DNA of 64,000 nt from NCBI GenBank assembly GCA_026168455.1, contig CM047431.1:63956887-64020886 (forward strand), given 5' to 3'. The DNA is from Theocolax elegans (Eukaryota; Arthropoda; Insecta; Hymenoptera; Cerocephalidae). The translations under genes and the position numbers were made by a program. This document shows, one piece after another, positions 21,428-33,406 of the stretch (its first letter is position 1; each line of letters begins with the position of its first letter). Under the pieces are notes generated by a model. The model made no database searches and was not told the origin of the DNA. It was given only the letters and a program-made list of their open reading frames with translations.

Positions 21428-24400
21428 TTTGATTTTTTGATAGAAATTTTGCTTATATATATGAATTTAAATACGTAAATATATCACTTCAAAATATTAT
21501 CCAATTAATTTATGTAGTAGTATAAAATAGTGTTCTTAATATTAATATGATTAACAACATATTACATTAATAACCTAAAAAACGTACGTAATAAATTTTT
21601 AAATAATTTTATCAAGTATTTTGTTGCATGACTATTTATTAGAAAATAATCAGGTGATTTTATTACGTAATAGAATTAGGTAATTTTATCGGGTGATTTT
21701 ATTAGGTAAAATATTTATCTAATATTAAGTTTTTGTTTCAATTGAAGTTTTAAAACTTATGTAAACTATGCAAATGAATGAAAAATTAATTTTCTACAAA
21801 CCTAGGTTTTTAAAAAGTAATGTAAAAAAATAAGGTATATAATTGTAGCTAATTTTTTTACTTAATAAAAAGCTGATTAAATTACCTTATTATATTACCA
21901 AATTTACCTAAAGAAATTAAAGAAATTGTTAAATTATAGTAGGTAATATATATAATCCTTTATTATTTTGAACAGGACACGTGGCTAATTTACAAATTTT
22001 TAAGCATATTTTTAAATCACGTATTTTAAATATATGACGTCGAACCTTGAAATTACAATATATAAGTCAAAAGACAAAAAGCTACCCTTAATTTAATAAT
22101 TTTAGTCATTTTAATAATTAAAAAGTTAAATTTGGTGATGTAAATCACCTGATAAAGTTTTGTTAAAAAATTTGTAAATCACTCACTTGTGACAGTGACA
22201 TAAATATACACATAAGTCAGGTGAATTAAATATATCTTTATTTTAAACATTTATTTTACGTGATTAAGCGAAGATACATTTTTTTTAATAACACCTTCCA
22301 TTTTGTAAAAATATAATAATTCTTTTGTTAAAGTAATGTAGATAACAATTTTACAAATATAATCTTAATAACATTAAATGTCAAATCTGAAAGCAAAACC
22401 CCCTGTTGCTTCATGTAAGTAGTCTGTTCTATTAAATAGTATATATATATATATATAACTTATATTTATTTGTTTCTAGTTTTAAAATTTTGAAACTGAA
22501 CGTTATAATAGAATAAACAAAATTGAAATTTCTGATAGGAAATTAAAAATAAGGAAAAATGAACAATTTTTTAAAAATGGTTAACTTAAAGTCTGTTTGG
22601 TGTATTTACGGCAAAGTATATTCCAAAATGCAGCATTTTTATGAAATTTCAAGTCTTAAGATCATGAAATATTACAAAAGTAATAAGAAATATTCAAATT
22701 TAATTTACTGATGTAATTTTGAATACAATGAAAACACCGTATTTCATCATAGATTTTGTTTAACGAATAATGTAGAAAATTTTATAATTTTAAAACTAGA
22801 ATATACAGTAAGTGATCACAGACATATTTGCATTGTAATTCTCGAATACTAATAAATGTTCATATTACAATCTTTATATAAATATAATTTATTTGCAGTA
22901 TTTCAGATTTGATTTTGTATATAAATATCCTTTACAAAGAACTGCGCTGCTTATGAAATACCTTTTTCTTCTTAAACTATATATAGTATATATAACTGTA
23001 TATAATTATCACTGTTTGAAGGAACAACTGAAAAAAAAATTTATTTAAGGAACAAGTAAGTTATATTTAGGAATACTGATTGTAATAACTATTATTATAA
23101 AATTCATATGATAAAGATTATTTACAAAATTATAGTTTTGCCTTTTTCTATTCTAATATTTATTTAACGATAAATAATTAAATTATTTACTTGGTGAGAA
23201 GGAAAGACTGTTGGATTCCCTTATACTATAGGTTTTGCTGATAATACACCATTTGGTGAATCAATTATAATACAGGTGTTTTCTGAGGTACGTTCTAGGT
23301 CAAGAGGCACATTTTGACAATTTATTAAAGGGATTGTTATATTATTAATGCTATCGTTTTGGTGTAGTTCAGGAGATCCTGCAATATGTGACACCAAGCT
23401 GTCACATGTATCTGTTGAAACTGTAAAGAAAAAATACAATTTAAACTAATCTTGTACTATTTTTTGTAAAATATTATGATCATGATTATCATGAAGGAAA
23501 TTAATCAAGGAAATTATTAAAAGCAAAAATTCTATCTAAAAAAACTTTCAAATAAATTTTTTAATTTATGTAATATAGTTTCCTTTCTATTTTGTTGTAA
23601 TATTTGCTGTTTTTTTAAATTTTTATTTTAACAATTTCAATTATGACTCCAGATAAAACTTAAATTCAATTTTAAACTATGTAATAGTATATGTATATTG
23701 TGAATCGATGCTATCTTATAATACATAAGAAAGCTTATTTTAGTTTAAAATCACAATTTTGTAATAATATAAATATTTATTTGTATTGAAGCTACCATCT
23801 TTCAATAACTTTTTCTATTATACAATATAAATTGACATTCAGTTGTATCCGGATAGTACTAAAATTAAATGTTGAAGCTTTCTTTAGTTTAAAATCACAT
23901 TTTTATAATGAAATAAATATTTTTTGTATTGGAGCTATTATTGGTTCATAATTTATCCTATGATACAATATAAATTAAATGTTAATTGTACATTTTAACA
24001 ATGTACTATTAAAAGTACATAGTTATATAACATTAATATATTTATAGCAAATTATTAATTGTATATATTATGTACAATATCTTTATATTAATGCAATTTT
24101 AATAAAACTATAAAATAGTAATTAAAACAAAGTTTACAAATACAATTTTTATAGATTATAAGTTTGAAATATTTTCAAATAAAAAGTATCAAACCATCAC
24201 ATAGAAAGATCAACTCGTCCTTTGAATTAGATGAAGTCATATTAAAACTTAGTTTACATCCCTTTGCTCTGATGAAATTGCGAATAAAACTGTATAGAAA
24301 TAAAATACATAATATGTATAAGAATGTTTAGTCTTTAAAACAATATTTAAGATAATATATCATACATATATGTATACACATTTATACATACAGTGTTGAA

Positions 24401-25560
24401 GCTTTCAAAAATATAAAAATTTATTATGTATCTTTATAAATTAACAAAAACTCTTTCTAGCAAAATATTTTAGTATAAATTTTTATATTCTAATGTATAC
24501 GCACTTGGTAAAAACTATTATCATCATACTACAAAAACCATAAAATTTATTTGAACTCAAAAGCTATGTTCATGGAAACTAATATACAAAATAAATTAAT
24601 TAAATTGATAGCATGATTTTTTTTAAACTATAGCTTTTACTTTCTATATCATATTTATAAATTAAACTAGCGAATTGTTTTTTAGTATTTACTTGGTTGG
24701 TCTCCTTTGTAAGTAACAAATTATGCCTTTTAATAAACAATTAATTTAAATTCTAACCAAATAATAATTTGACTGATATTATACTTAATTAACAATAATT
24801 AATATATGTATACAATTTAAAGTAATTTAAGTATCAGAATTTTTAGGTTATGTAAATATAAAACATTCTTCTTCTTCAATAGTAATTAAACGATAATAAA
24901 TTATATAAGGAAATGATTGATGAGTATTTATAATTACTATTATAATTAATATTTTACATACTTAACCTGTTATATGTGGAGAAAATACGCAGCAATTCAG
25001 AAATATCACAAGTTTCAGTATTTGCGGTTACCGTGTTATGATGTGCGCGCCAGAACTAAGAGCCGTTATGTGTTGTATCACGTACGAGGTACCTGATGCT
25101 CAACGAATCGGAACTAACCGATGCTCTAAGTAATTATTGTGTGTTGGTAAAGGTCTAAGAATAGGCAATTCTAACAATGTTTATGTGTGTCTTCAGTAAC
25201 TATAATATGTGCCTATTCTTAGATATAAAAATGCAATTTATCATTATTTTTTAATCGCAAATTTGTAATTCGATTAACGTGCTGCGCATGCTCTCTTTAC
25301 TTGTAGAGTCAAGCACTCAAAAAATAAAATCACCTGATTATTTTCTAATAAATAGTCATGCAACAAAATACTTGATAAAATTACTTAAATTTATTACGTA
25401 CGTTTTTTAGGTTATTAATGTAATATGTTGTTAATCATATTAATATTAAGAACACTATTTTATACTACTACATAAATTAATTGGATAATATTTTGAAGTG
25501 ATATATTTACGTATTTAAATTCATATATATAAGCAAAATTTCTATCAAAAAATCAAAAGC
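21428..25560. mobile_element. About 4.1-kb element with 230-bp inverted ends
   Basis: 21432-21661 and 25331-25556 are reverse complements over about 225 bp. The pair starts at TTTTTGATAGAAATTTTGC and ends at ATAATCAGGTGATTTTAT or their complements. The element interrupts copy 3 of the host repeat. A further 155 bp (25561-25716) of ACCTAAAATT-type text also lies outside the host repeat, so the true right end may be at 25716. The interior is AT-rich, with a short GC-richer block near 25040-25130 and an exon-like minus-strand segment (23221-23420). No transposase recognised. Confidence 0.65.
23221..23420 (-). other. Exon-like open segment with 3' splice site
   Basis: On the minus strand a TTTTTTCTTTACAG acceptor is followed by 66 codons open to a TAA. 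Composition is protein-like (polar, with TDTCDSLVSHIAGSPELHQN). I do not recognise it. It could be the last exon of a host gene or of the transposon's own gene. A possible 5' exon ends at an AG|GTTAAGT donor near 24970 but lacks a visible ATG. Confidence 0.4.
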
Positions 25561-25716
25561 AAAAAATTTTACCTAAATTTTTTACCTAAAACTTTTACCT
25601 GATAAAATTACCTAATTTACTTAAAAAAATGAAACAAAAGTTACCTAAAATTATCAGGTGAAAATTTTAGGTGAAAATATCATATGATTTTTTTCAACAG
25701 TAAAATTCAAAAGTAA

Positions 25717-26185
25717 AACCAACTATAGCACAGGAATGGGAGATTCTACTCGATTCTCTAAAATTTATTCAATTTTTTTTAAAGTATCGATTATTTATTT
25801 GATTCTTGAAGAATCGATACTCCAGAAAAAAAGAATCGATACTCCAGAAAGGAAGAATCGATACGACTATACGACAGCACTTATATGAATTACGAAAATA
25901 TTCTGTATTAAGCAGTGGTTTACAATACTTAAAACACGACAAGTGGTTTACATTAATTAGAACACGAAAAACGGGAAAGAAGCACTGAGCAGAGCAGGAT
26001 GATGTAAAGACCATGCACTGCCCGACCGTATTCCAATTTACGAAGTTGAAAAATGTATGTGAATCAAAGACTGAGTACTGATAATATGATAATATAATAA
26101 TAGTAATAGTGAATCAGTGTCTATAAGTAAACAGAAATCTGTATAATCATAGAGGCTATTAGTATGTACAGCATAGCTATTACAT
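25717..26185. repeat. Minisatellite-bearing repeat unit, copy 3 (middle part)
   Basis: Collinear with 7891-8340 of copy 1, from CAACTATAGCACAGG to TAGCTATTACAT. It is interrupted by the 641-bp MITE. Confidence 0.85.
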
Positions 26186-26826
26186 CCCTGGCGGAAATAG
26201 TATTTGAAAATAACTGCAAAGAACTAAAATATTTAGTTGGGTTTGAGACGCTAATCACTATTATTTGTAGTTATTTGCAGTTATTTGCAGTTATTTACAG
26301 TTACAACTAATTATCTGCAGTTATTAGTCTTTGTTGAAAGTTCTAACACAAAATTTGACAGATATTATAAAAGTTAATAGCAATTATTAGCAAATATTAG
26401 CAGTTTTTATTTGCTTTTAATAGTTATTTGCAATTATTTGCTATTATTTGCACTTCTATTTTTGTGCTATAATATAATTATAAAGAAACAGCGTATAACT
26501 CCAAATAACTGAATATAACTGCAAATAATTGGTATAATCTATTAGTAACTGTTAAAAACTGCAAATAATTGCTAATAATTATTTCTAAAAACTATATAAA
26601 CCTACTTAGAATTAGACAAAACTGCAAATAACTGCAGGTAACTGCTAATAATTGCAAATAACTGTTCATAACTGCAAGAAACTGCAAAGAGCTACAAATA
26701 ATAGTTAATAGCGTCTAAAACCCAACTAAATATTTTAGTTCTTTGCAATTATTTGCAGTTATTTACAGTTATTTGCAGTTATGTACAGTTATTTGCAGTT
26801 ATTAGCATTTACTATTTCCGCTAGGG
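26186..26826. mobile_element. 641-bp foldback MITE, CCCTGGCGGAAATAGTA...TACTATTTCCGCTAGGG
   Basis: Seventeen-base terminal inverted repeats have one mismatch. The interior is a long imperfect hairpin of AACTGCAAATAA-type motifs. Flanked by AT (26184-26185, 26827-26828). Copy 1 of the host repeat at about 8333-8352 reads CTATTACATTACAGCATAG and serves as the empty site. An alternative reading takes TTACA as a 5-bp duplication and the 8.3-kb sequence as an excision footprint. Confidence 0.85.
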
Positions 26827-27235
26827 ATTACAGCATAGATTAACGAAAAATTAATTTTGAAAACTTAATCTCCAATTATTTTCAATTTCAAATTTTCAAC
26901 CCAATTTTTTGCATAAGATTATATAAATGTGTATCTAATACAACGGTAAGTATTTTGTAGATGTCAATATAAATTTTTTATATATTATTAGAATTTCACT
27001 TTTAGTAATTTTATTAATCATTATTAAATATTCCACATAGAATTCGTGCCTCTAGACAGTACTTTATATAAAACATCTTCCACGAAGGTGTCAACATTCG
27101 CAAGTATGGTTTCCAATCACACTTTTAAAAATGTTATCTGATAAAAAAATCTTTAATTATTACTCCCATCCTATTTTTACTTATATTTAGCTTAAACTCC
27201 ATAAAAAGTTTCTGCAATAGAAAGTACTGAAATCA
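26827..27235. repeat. Minisatellite-bearing repeat unit, copy 3 (right part)
   Basis: Collinear with 8343-8381 joined to 13966-14330 of copy 1. It preserves the pre-insertion state of the 5.6-kb element (TTTTGAAAACTTAATCTCC). Confidence 0.85.
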
Positions 27236-27819
27236 AATTTACCTTATTTATAAAAAAAGTAACATTCATAAAAAAAGAAATAACCAAAGTTACACAATTC
27301 GAACAGCCTATATTAAAACAAACCTAGTAATCGGACATATAATTTATAATTTCGGGAGCATTATCGAAATATATAAAAAATCATAAAAAATATTAAATAT
27401 GTACAATTAATGCATTATGGAACATAAGATATTGTTATGCTGATACATAATCTAAACAAAAAGGTAACCTTAAAAATTTTTAATAATGCATTATAATTAA
27501 TTGATAACTTTAATTAAACCATCATTATATTTGTACAAATAGATAAATTATCATGAAAACAACTTAAATTAATCGATATATAAAACCATATTACTATTAA
27601 TAACGAAAAATTAATCTTGTTCTACTATTAATCTTAATTTTATGTCTGTCCTAATATTGAGTCTTTTGTCTTACAATTTATTTTAAATATTATTTCTAAT
27701 TAATAAACTAACCTGGTTTAGTATAGTAATTTCCAATTTTTTTTTAATTTCACAAAAAAACTTACACGTTTACAAACCAATAATATTTAAAAATAAAACA
27801 ATGTTGTTTAATAGATAAG
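27236..27819. other. AT-rich DNA, nothing recognised
   Basis: No open frame, repeat or structured motif beyond AT richness. Confidence 0.5.
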
Positions 27820-29719
27820 AAGATTCTATATAAGACAATTTAATAATGTTTTCCTCTACTTCTAAATGTTACCTCTTTTCATTGGATAATAGAATTTTGG
27901 AATTTCAAAACGTATCAATTAAAATTTTGTGCCCGGTGTTTATATACATATATATATGGGTGGTTCTCTGTGACATCGAAGATGAAAAAAATAAATATTG
28001 CTATAACTGTGGGAATATGTTTTAGAGGTATCCAGTAGTTCTCCTGAATTTTTTCAGATTTTTTCTGGGCCATTATTTTAAGTTACAGAGAGTCAAAGTT
28101 GACATTTTAGCACTTTTTTGCATTATATGCCCATTTTCATGAATTTTTAGCTCCCAGGGGATGCATTTTTCACTAAAAACATAAGTACGACTTTTTTTGT
28201 AAAATTTTCCGAACTTTTCATTAAAAATACTTTTAAAGACATAAATGTATGCTGTCACACTCTTGTAAGCCATTTAAACCTTAAATAGTGAAAATCAGCA
28301 ATTCTGCTCCGGACTCTGGTAACCTAATACTGTCTAAAAGATGTCTTTTTATAGTCAGAAACTGCCTAAAAATTTCCAGAGTGGGTCTAAATCATTAAGA
28401 TCACTGATGGTCAAAATATCCGGGAAAAGTGCCCGAAATATTAATAGAAATGTATATTTGTTGCCTTATAATGATGAATATAGTAGCATGATCATTGCAA
28501 AAAAATTTATGCACTTACCTTGGAATGGTAGAAAAGTATCTCCACTTGTTTCAGTATCCATCGAATCCCCTGTAAGCTGCTAAAAATACAAATATTATTA
28601 TAAAATTATAAAAAATTATTTTTTAAACATTTATAATGCTGGATTTTTAGTTTTACATCCCTTACAAGAATTATAATACTAATCTGAAGGATTACTATAA
28701 AAGTATCAACATTATTATTATTATTATTCAGCAATACATTGTTTAGATTTCACAAACTTGTCACTGTCACGTTATCATATTATTCATTATAATTATATAT
28801 CCCATTTATTTATATATCTTTTGTATTAAATACGTATATTCAGTTATTGTAATAATGATGTTTATATATTTATAGTAATCCTTCAGATTAGTATTATAAT
28901 TCTTGTAAGGGATGTAAAACTAAAAATTCAGGAATTATAAATGTTTAAAAATTAATTTTTTACATTTGTATAATAATATTTGTATTTTTAGCAGCTTACA
29001 GGGGATTCGATGGATACTGAAACAAGTGGAGATACTTTTCTACCACTCCAAGGTAAGTGCACAAATTTTTTTGCAATGATCATGCTAATAGATTCAACGT
29101 TATAAGGCAACAAATATACATTTCTATTAATATTTCGGGCACTTTTCCCGGATATTTTGACCATAAGTGATCTTAATGATTTAGACCCACTCTGGAAATT
29201 TTTAGGCAGTTTCTGACTATAAAAAGACATCTTTTAGACAGTATTAGGTTACCAGAGTCCGGAGCAGAATTGCTGATTTTCACTATTTAAGGTTTTCACT
29301 ATTTAAATGGCTTACAAGAGTGTGACAGCATTCATTTATGTCTTTAAAAGTATTTTTAGTGAAAAGTTCGGAAAATTTTACAAAAAAAGTCATACTTATG
29401 TTTTTAGTGAAAAATGCATCCCCTGGGAGCTAAAAATTCATGAAAATGGGCATATAATGCAATAAAGTGCTAAAATGTCAACTTTGACTCTCTGTAACTT
29501 AAAATAATGACCCAGAAAAAATCTGAAAAAATTCAGGAGAACTACTGGATACCTCTAAAACATATTCCCACAGTTATAGCAATATTTATTTTTTTCATCT
29601 TCGATGTCACAGAGAACCACCCATATATATATATATATATATATATAAACATACTCTACTTTAAAACGTTACATCTTTTCATTGGATAATAGAATTTTTT
29701 AATTTCAAACCGTATCAAT

Positions 29720-29754
<35 letters not shown>

Positions 29755-29885
29755 CGAGCACTAAATTTTAATTGATATGGTTTGAAATTTCAAAATTCTA
29801 TTATCCAATGAAAAAAGGTAACATTTTAAAGCAGAGGAAAACGTTATTAAATTGTCTTATATATAAAATATCTTATATATATATC
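27820..29885. mobile_element. Palindromic element, main arms about 750 bp
   Basis: The main hairpin has arms 27957-28705 and 28873-29624 (TGGGTGGTTCTCTGTGACAT and its complement at the ends) with about 167 bp of spacer. A weaker outer layer pairs 27828-27937 with 29760-29880 (CATTGGATAATAGAATTTT blocks). A third direct copy of that block lies at 29660-29725. TA microsatellites separate the layers. Mirror-image frames of 80 codons in the arms are by-products. No transposase. Confidence 0.8.
28992..29052 (+). other. Exon-like segment captured in palindrome arm
   Basis: Sixty-one bases stand between a TGTATTTTTAG acceptor and a perfect AAG|GTAAGT donor. They are open in one frame (reading QLTGDSMDTETSGDTFLPLQ). 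The mirror copy lies on the minus strand near 28512-28572. The combination of two consensus splice sites and an open frame suggests capture of a short exon of a host or transposon gene. Function unknown. Confidence 0.45.
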
Positions 29886-30129
29886 TTATATGTTTAATTA
29901 TTAAAAGTTAATAATAATAAATTTGCAAGTATAAAAAAATAGAACAATTTATTGTAATTATGAAAATAGTTAATGTTTATTTTTTTAAATAATTTATGTA
30001 TGTAAAAACAAACCAACGTTTATTTAAATTAAGTTCTGTCAGTGCAGACCAATTGTGCGCTCTCAACCAGCACACGGTTTTCTAATAGGTGTCATAGAAA
30101 TGACTATAAATTGATAATGAACAATTGTA

Positions 30130-31045
30130 TAATATATAATATAAGAGCCGTGGTGGCTCATGGGTAGAGCTCCCGACTCTCACACCGAGGGTCGTGGGTT
30201 CGATCCCAGACGTGTACCTCTGAAAATTTTTTCATATGCATTTTCCGAACACCGCGTCTCAGTGGCTCGGCGTGTCACTATAATGTGACACCAGTTCAGG
30301 TGCAAGTGCGTTTCGTGCATTTTTCAGTGCATAAGAGGCACGGGCATCTGAACTATAGGGAACGTTAGGGACGCGAAGATGTAAAGAGGATCGCGGTGGT
30401 TCCATCGGGAGGACAGGAAACTGTAATTATTAGACTAATTACAGTGACCGATGATATCTTCCGATGGACACAAGCACCACTGTTTCAACTACATGTGCTT
30501 TGTTTACAGACACACCGTTCACCTCCGTCGCTGATTAGCCCTGGCAGCATAAATAGAGCAACGTTAAATAACAAAAAAAAAATATAATATATAATATAAG
30601 AGCCGTGGTGGCTCATGGGTAGAGCTCCCGACTCTCACACCGAGGGTCGTGGGTTCGATCCCAGACGTGTACCTCTGAAAATTTTTTCATATGCATTTTC
30701 CGAACACCGCGTCTCAGTGGCTCGGCGTGTCACTATAATGTGACACCAGTTCAGGTGCAAGTGCGTTTCGTGCATTTTTCAGTGCATAAGAGGCACGGGC
30801 ATCTGAACTATAGGGAACGTTAGGGACGCGAAGATGTAAAGAGGATCGCGGTGGTTCCATCGGGAGGACAGGAAACTGTAATTATTAGACTAATTACAGT
30901 GACCGATGATATCTTCCGATGGACACAAGCACCACTGTTTCAACTACATGTGCTTTGTTTACAGACACACCGTTCACCTCCGTCGCTGATTAGCCCTGGC
31001 AGCATAAATAGAGCAACGTTAAATAACAAAAAAAAAATAATAATA
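30130..31045 (+). mobile_element. tRNA-derived SINE, two tandem copies (455-bp period)
   Basis: Each copy begins AGCCGTGGTGGCTCATGGGT and has a polymerase III A box (TGGCTCATGGG at 30154) and a B box (GGGTTCGATCCC at 30196-30207). It continues with a ~350-bp body and ends in an A-run. Copy 2 starts at 30600 and is practically identical. The AT-rich string AATATATAATATAAG precedes both copies, and a similar string follows the second. This looks like a duplication or an insertion into the flanking duplication of the first. The head does not fold as a complete tRNA, so it is not a tRNA gene. Confidence 0.85.
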
Positions 31046-31502
31046 TATAATATATAATGGTGGACTATTATGTATGGAAGATTCAAAGAAAGAATTTCAT
31101 ATTTTAATCATGTATTTCAAATTTTTTTTAATAAATAAATTTTATTAAATCTGTTGTCTATATTCTCAATAATATCTGTACATATCTGTCAGTTTACATT
31201 TATTATTGCTAAATCCAAACCATAAATAATAGTATAAGTAATAATATTTTAAAGTTCAAATTTCACGCCTTCAGTGAAGAGGAAAAATAATATACAACAA
31301 TGTTCAATACTTAGTCCAAACTAAAAATATTAATTTATAAAAAAAATATACTTTCGCTACATGACAGTACAATGAGATCAAAATCAAACACTCAAACGTA
31401 CAAGTAACAAACGAACCGCTACTGCGTAAGCGCATAGCTACTCAAGTAATATTTCATTAATTTTTTTTCATAAATTTTTTTTCATAGATAATTATAATAT
31501 AA
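31046..31502. other. AT-rich DNA, nothing recognised
   Basis: No frame or repeat recognised up to the end of the mariner-like fragment. Confidence 0.5.
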
Positions 31503-31960
31503 ATTAATTCCGCCAACAAGCCTTCGCAAAAATTGACACGGCGCTGATAATCGCCGGGTAGCAAGTGCTGAACACGCCGGTAATGATAAGGATGCTTCCC
31601 AGCATCCCTTATTACGGCATGCACACGACTGTGCGATACCCTTTGATTCAATTGCCGAGCAACTTTACGGCAGCTTGTTGTCGGGTCGGCCTCAAACATC
31701 TCCACAATTTGATCCTCCACAGCTGGATTCAAGACTTGTGGACGACCAGCATCTCGAGGCTCCGGTAACGCACTTCCAGTGTTCATGAAACGTCGATGCG
31801 CTTCACCTATTGTGTGCGGATCGGGATGTCGCCGATTTGGCCACCTATCACGATACGCCTGCGCTGCGCGATTAAGAACACCACCACAAACGTAATAAAA
31901 ATGCACCATTTGTGCATAATCACTCCCGGTATACGGAACAAGCGCGTTGCGATTATCCAT
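31503..31960 (-). pseudogene. Tc1/mariner-superfamily transposase, N-terminal half only
   Basis: The frame starts at ATG 31960 and encodes a helix-turn-helix DNA-binding region of the DUF4817-plus-HTH type found in many insect IS630/Tc1/mariner proteins. Recognisable features are the ...MVHFYYVCGGVLNRAAQAYR opening, a WPNRRHPDP motif and the PYHYRRVQHLLPGDYQRR linker that precedes the catalytic domain. The sequence ends at about residue 152, and the DDE domain is absent. The frame then runs into AT-rich DNA. Codon composition is much GC-richer than the surroundings, so insertion is relatively recent. It is inactive as it stands. Confidence 0.85.
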
Positions 31961-32790
31961 CGTGTGCGAGATGAAGCTGAACTGATAAACGGTATACGTA
32001 AAGAAAACGGTGATAGCTGCCGCGATCGCATTTTGTCAATTATACTCTCTCGTCGATATTCACCTTCAAAACAAAAACTAAACGATCAATAGAATTGGCG
32101 AAAAATCTGCTCGGTTTTCTTCTCCGATTACAATCTTTTTCTTCCATTTATTAAATATTTATTGAAATAAAATCCATGTTAAAATATAATTTAATCAAAA
32201 TTTAATCTATATCAAATCCTGCTTAAGAAATTTCAAATTAATCTTTTTAAAATAAGTTATAACTTTAATGTGAGGTATAGATAAATTATAAATTAACCTT
32301 ATAAGAATTTTCTGTAATTAGAAAAATATTTATTTTCGATAGTTAAATCAAATTTTATTAGAAGTTCTGGAAGATAAAACTAATGTTTGTAACAGTTTGT
32401 TTTAATAATTAATTAATTAATTTTGTCTTGCTCTAGTAAAGATTAAGTAATATTTATAGTATTTACGAAATTTTATTATATTTTTCTGTTTTTATTATTA
32501 ATAGCAATTTAAAATCTACGTATACAAGATAAATATAAAATAGTTCGAAACAAGAGATCTTTTGCTTACATTTGTTTCTAATATATGGCTTAAAATATAA
32601 GAATAATTATTCACATTCTATGCATAAAAATAAATATATTTTTATTGATTTTTCGTTCGTTCATTTTACGCTTTTAACTTTTTCGGTTGGTAACTCATCT
32701 AAGTGATTAAGTAAATTATTCTCTTTAATTGATCCTAATTAATTAGGCTGCTAATAATTTTTGGAATAAAATTTTAATAAAATGGGCAAA
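31961..32790. other. 5' flank of the mariner fragment, then AT-rich DNA
   Basis: 31961-32092 is GC-balanced and is probably the 5' untranslated end of the transposon. Its terminal repeat cannot be defined. From 32093 the sequence is anonymous and AT-rich. Confidence 0.45.
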
Positions 32791-33017
32791 AACCTTTCGT
32801 TCCGGATACAAAAATCTCAGGACACCCTTATTGTGATATAATAAGCTTACCTTATTATTTTAAGCTATTTTAAAAGACGCCTATTTGTGATATGTTAGAA
32901 AACGTCGAAAAAAAAACGGAATTTTCTCTATTTTTGGCCGATTTCACCCCTCGCAGCCACCCTTAATATTCGTTCCGGATAAAAAAAATCACTGTGAAAC
33001 CTTATTGTGTTATAATA
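32791..33017. repeat. Tandem direct repeat that carries the empty site of the next element
   Basis: CGTTCCGGATA(C/A)AAAAATC and CTTATTGTG(A/T)TATAATA occur at 32797 and again at 32972. The second unit is cut at TATAATA and continues beyond the 8.7-kb insertion at 41695 (TAAGCTTAACTTG, ATTTTAAAAGACGC). Confidence 0.8.
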
Positions 33018-33406
33018 CACTGAAAAAAAAATTTACTGAATTCAAAAAAATTTTTTTTGAATCAAGTAAATTATTTCTTTCACTATATTTGAAGAATCCG
33101 TTTTGTTAAATTAATAAATATATTTATTTGAACAAAATTAATCTATATTAAAAATAAATAAATATTGCGTTGTATTCAACATATTTCTTTTAAACAAGCA
33201 AATTATTCATTGAATTAAAATCTGCTATATTAACACACAAGTAAATAATTAGTTATTTGTAACAAATATTTAGTCACTTAAACCAAACAATTTTATTAAA
33301 CCAACAAAAATTTTTTTCGATCGAACAAAATATTTCAATGTTTTATAAAATTGATGTGTCAGAAACAAAGAAATTATTTAATTGTTTTAAAAGATATAGA
33401 GAATAA

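Noticed and set aside
7683..21478. Frames of 60-154 codons on both strands over the 24-bp repeats
   Set aside because: Unit length is a multiple of three, so every frame stays open. The sequence is a minisatellite.
24270..24290. Second hammerhead-like CTGATGA motif
   Set aside because: No GAAA with a compatible stem II and no stem III partner nearby. The same holds for the minus-strand motifs near 1827 and 5885.
28341..29230. 80-residue protein in both arms of the 27.9-29.6 kb palindrome
   Set aside because: Occurs only as a mirrored pair across the exon-like segment and has no recognisable domain.
30145..30220. Functional tRNA gene
   Set aside because: A and B boxes are present but the acceptor and anticodon stems do not close. 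It is the head of a SINE.
31565..32092. Plus-strand frames opposite the mariner fragment
   Set aside because: Shadow frames of the GC-richer transposase coding strand on the minus strand.
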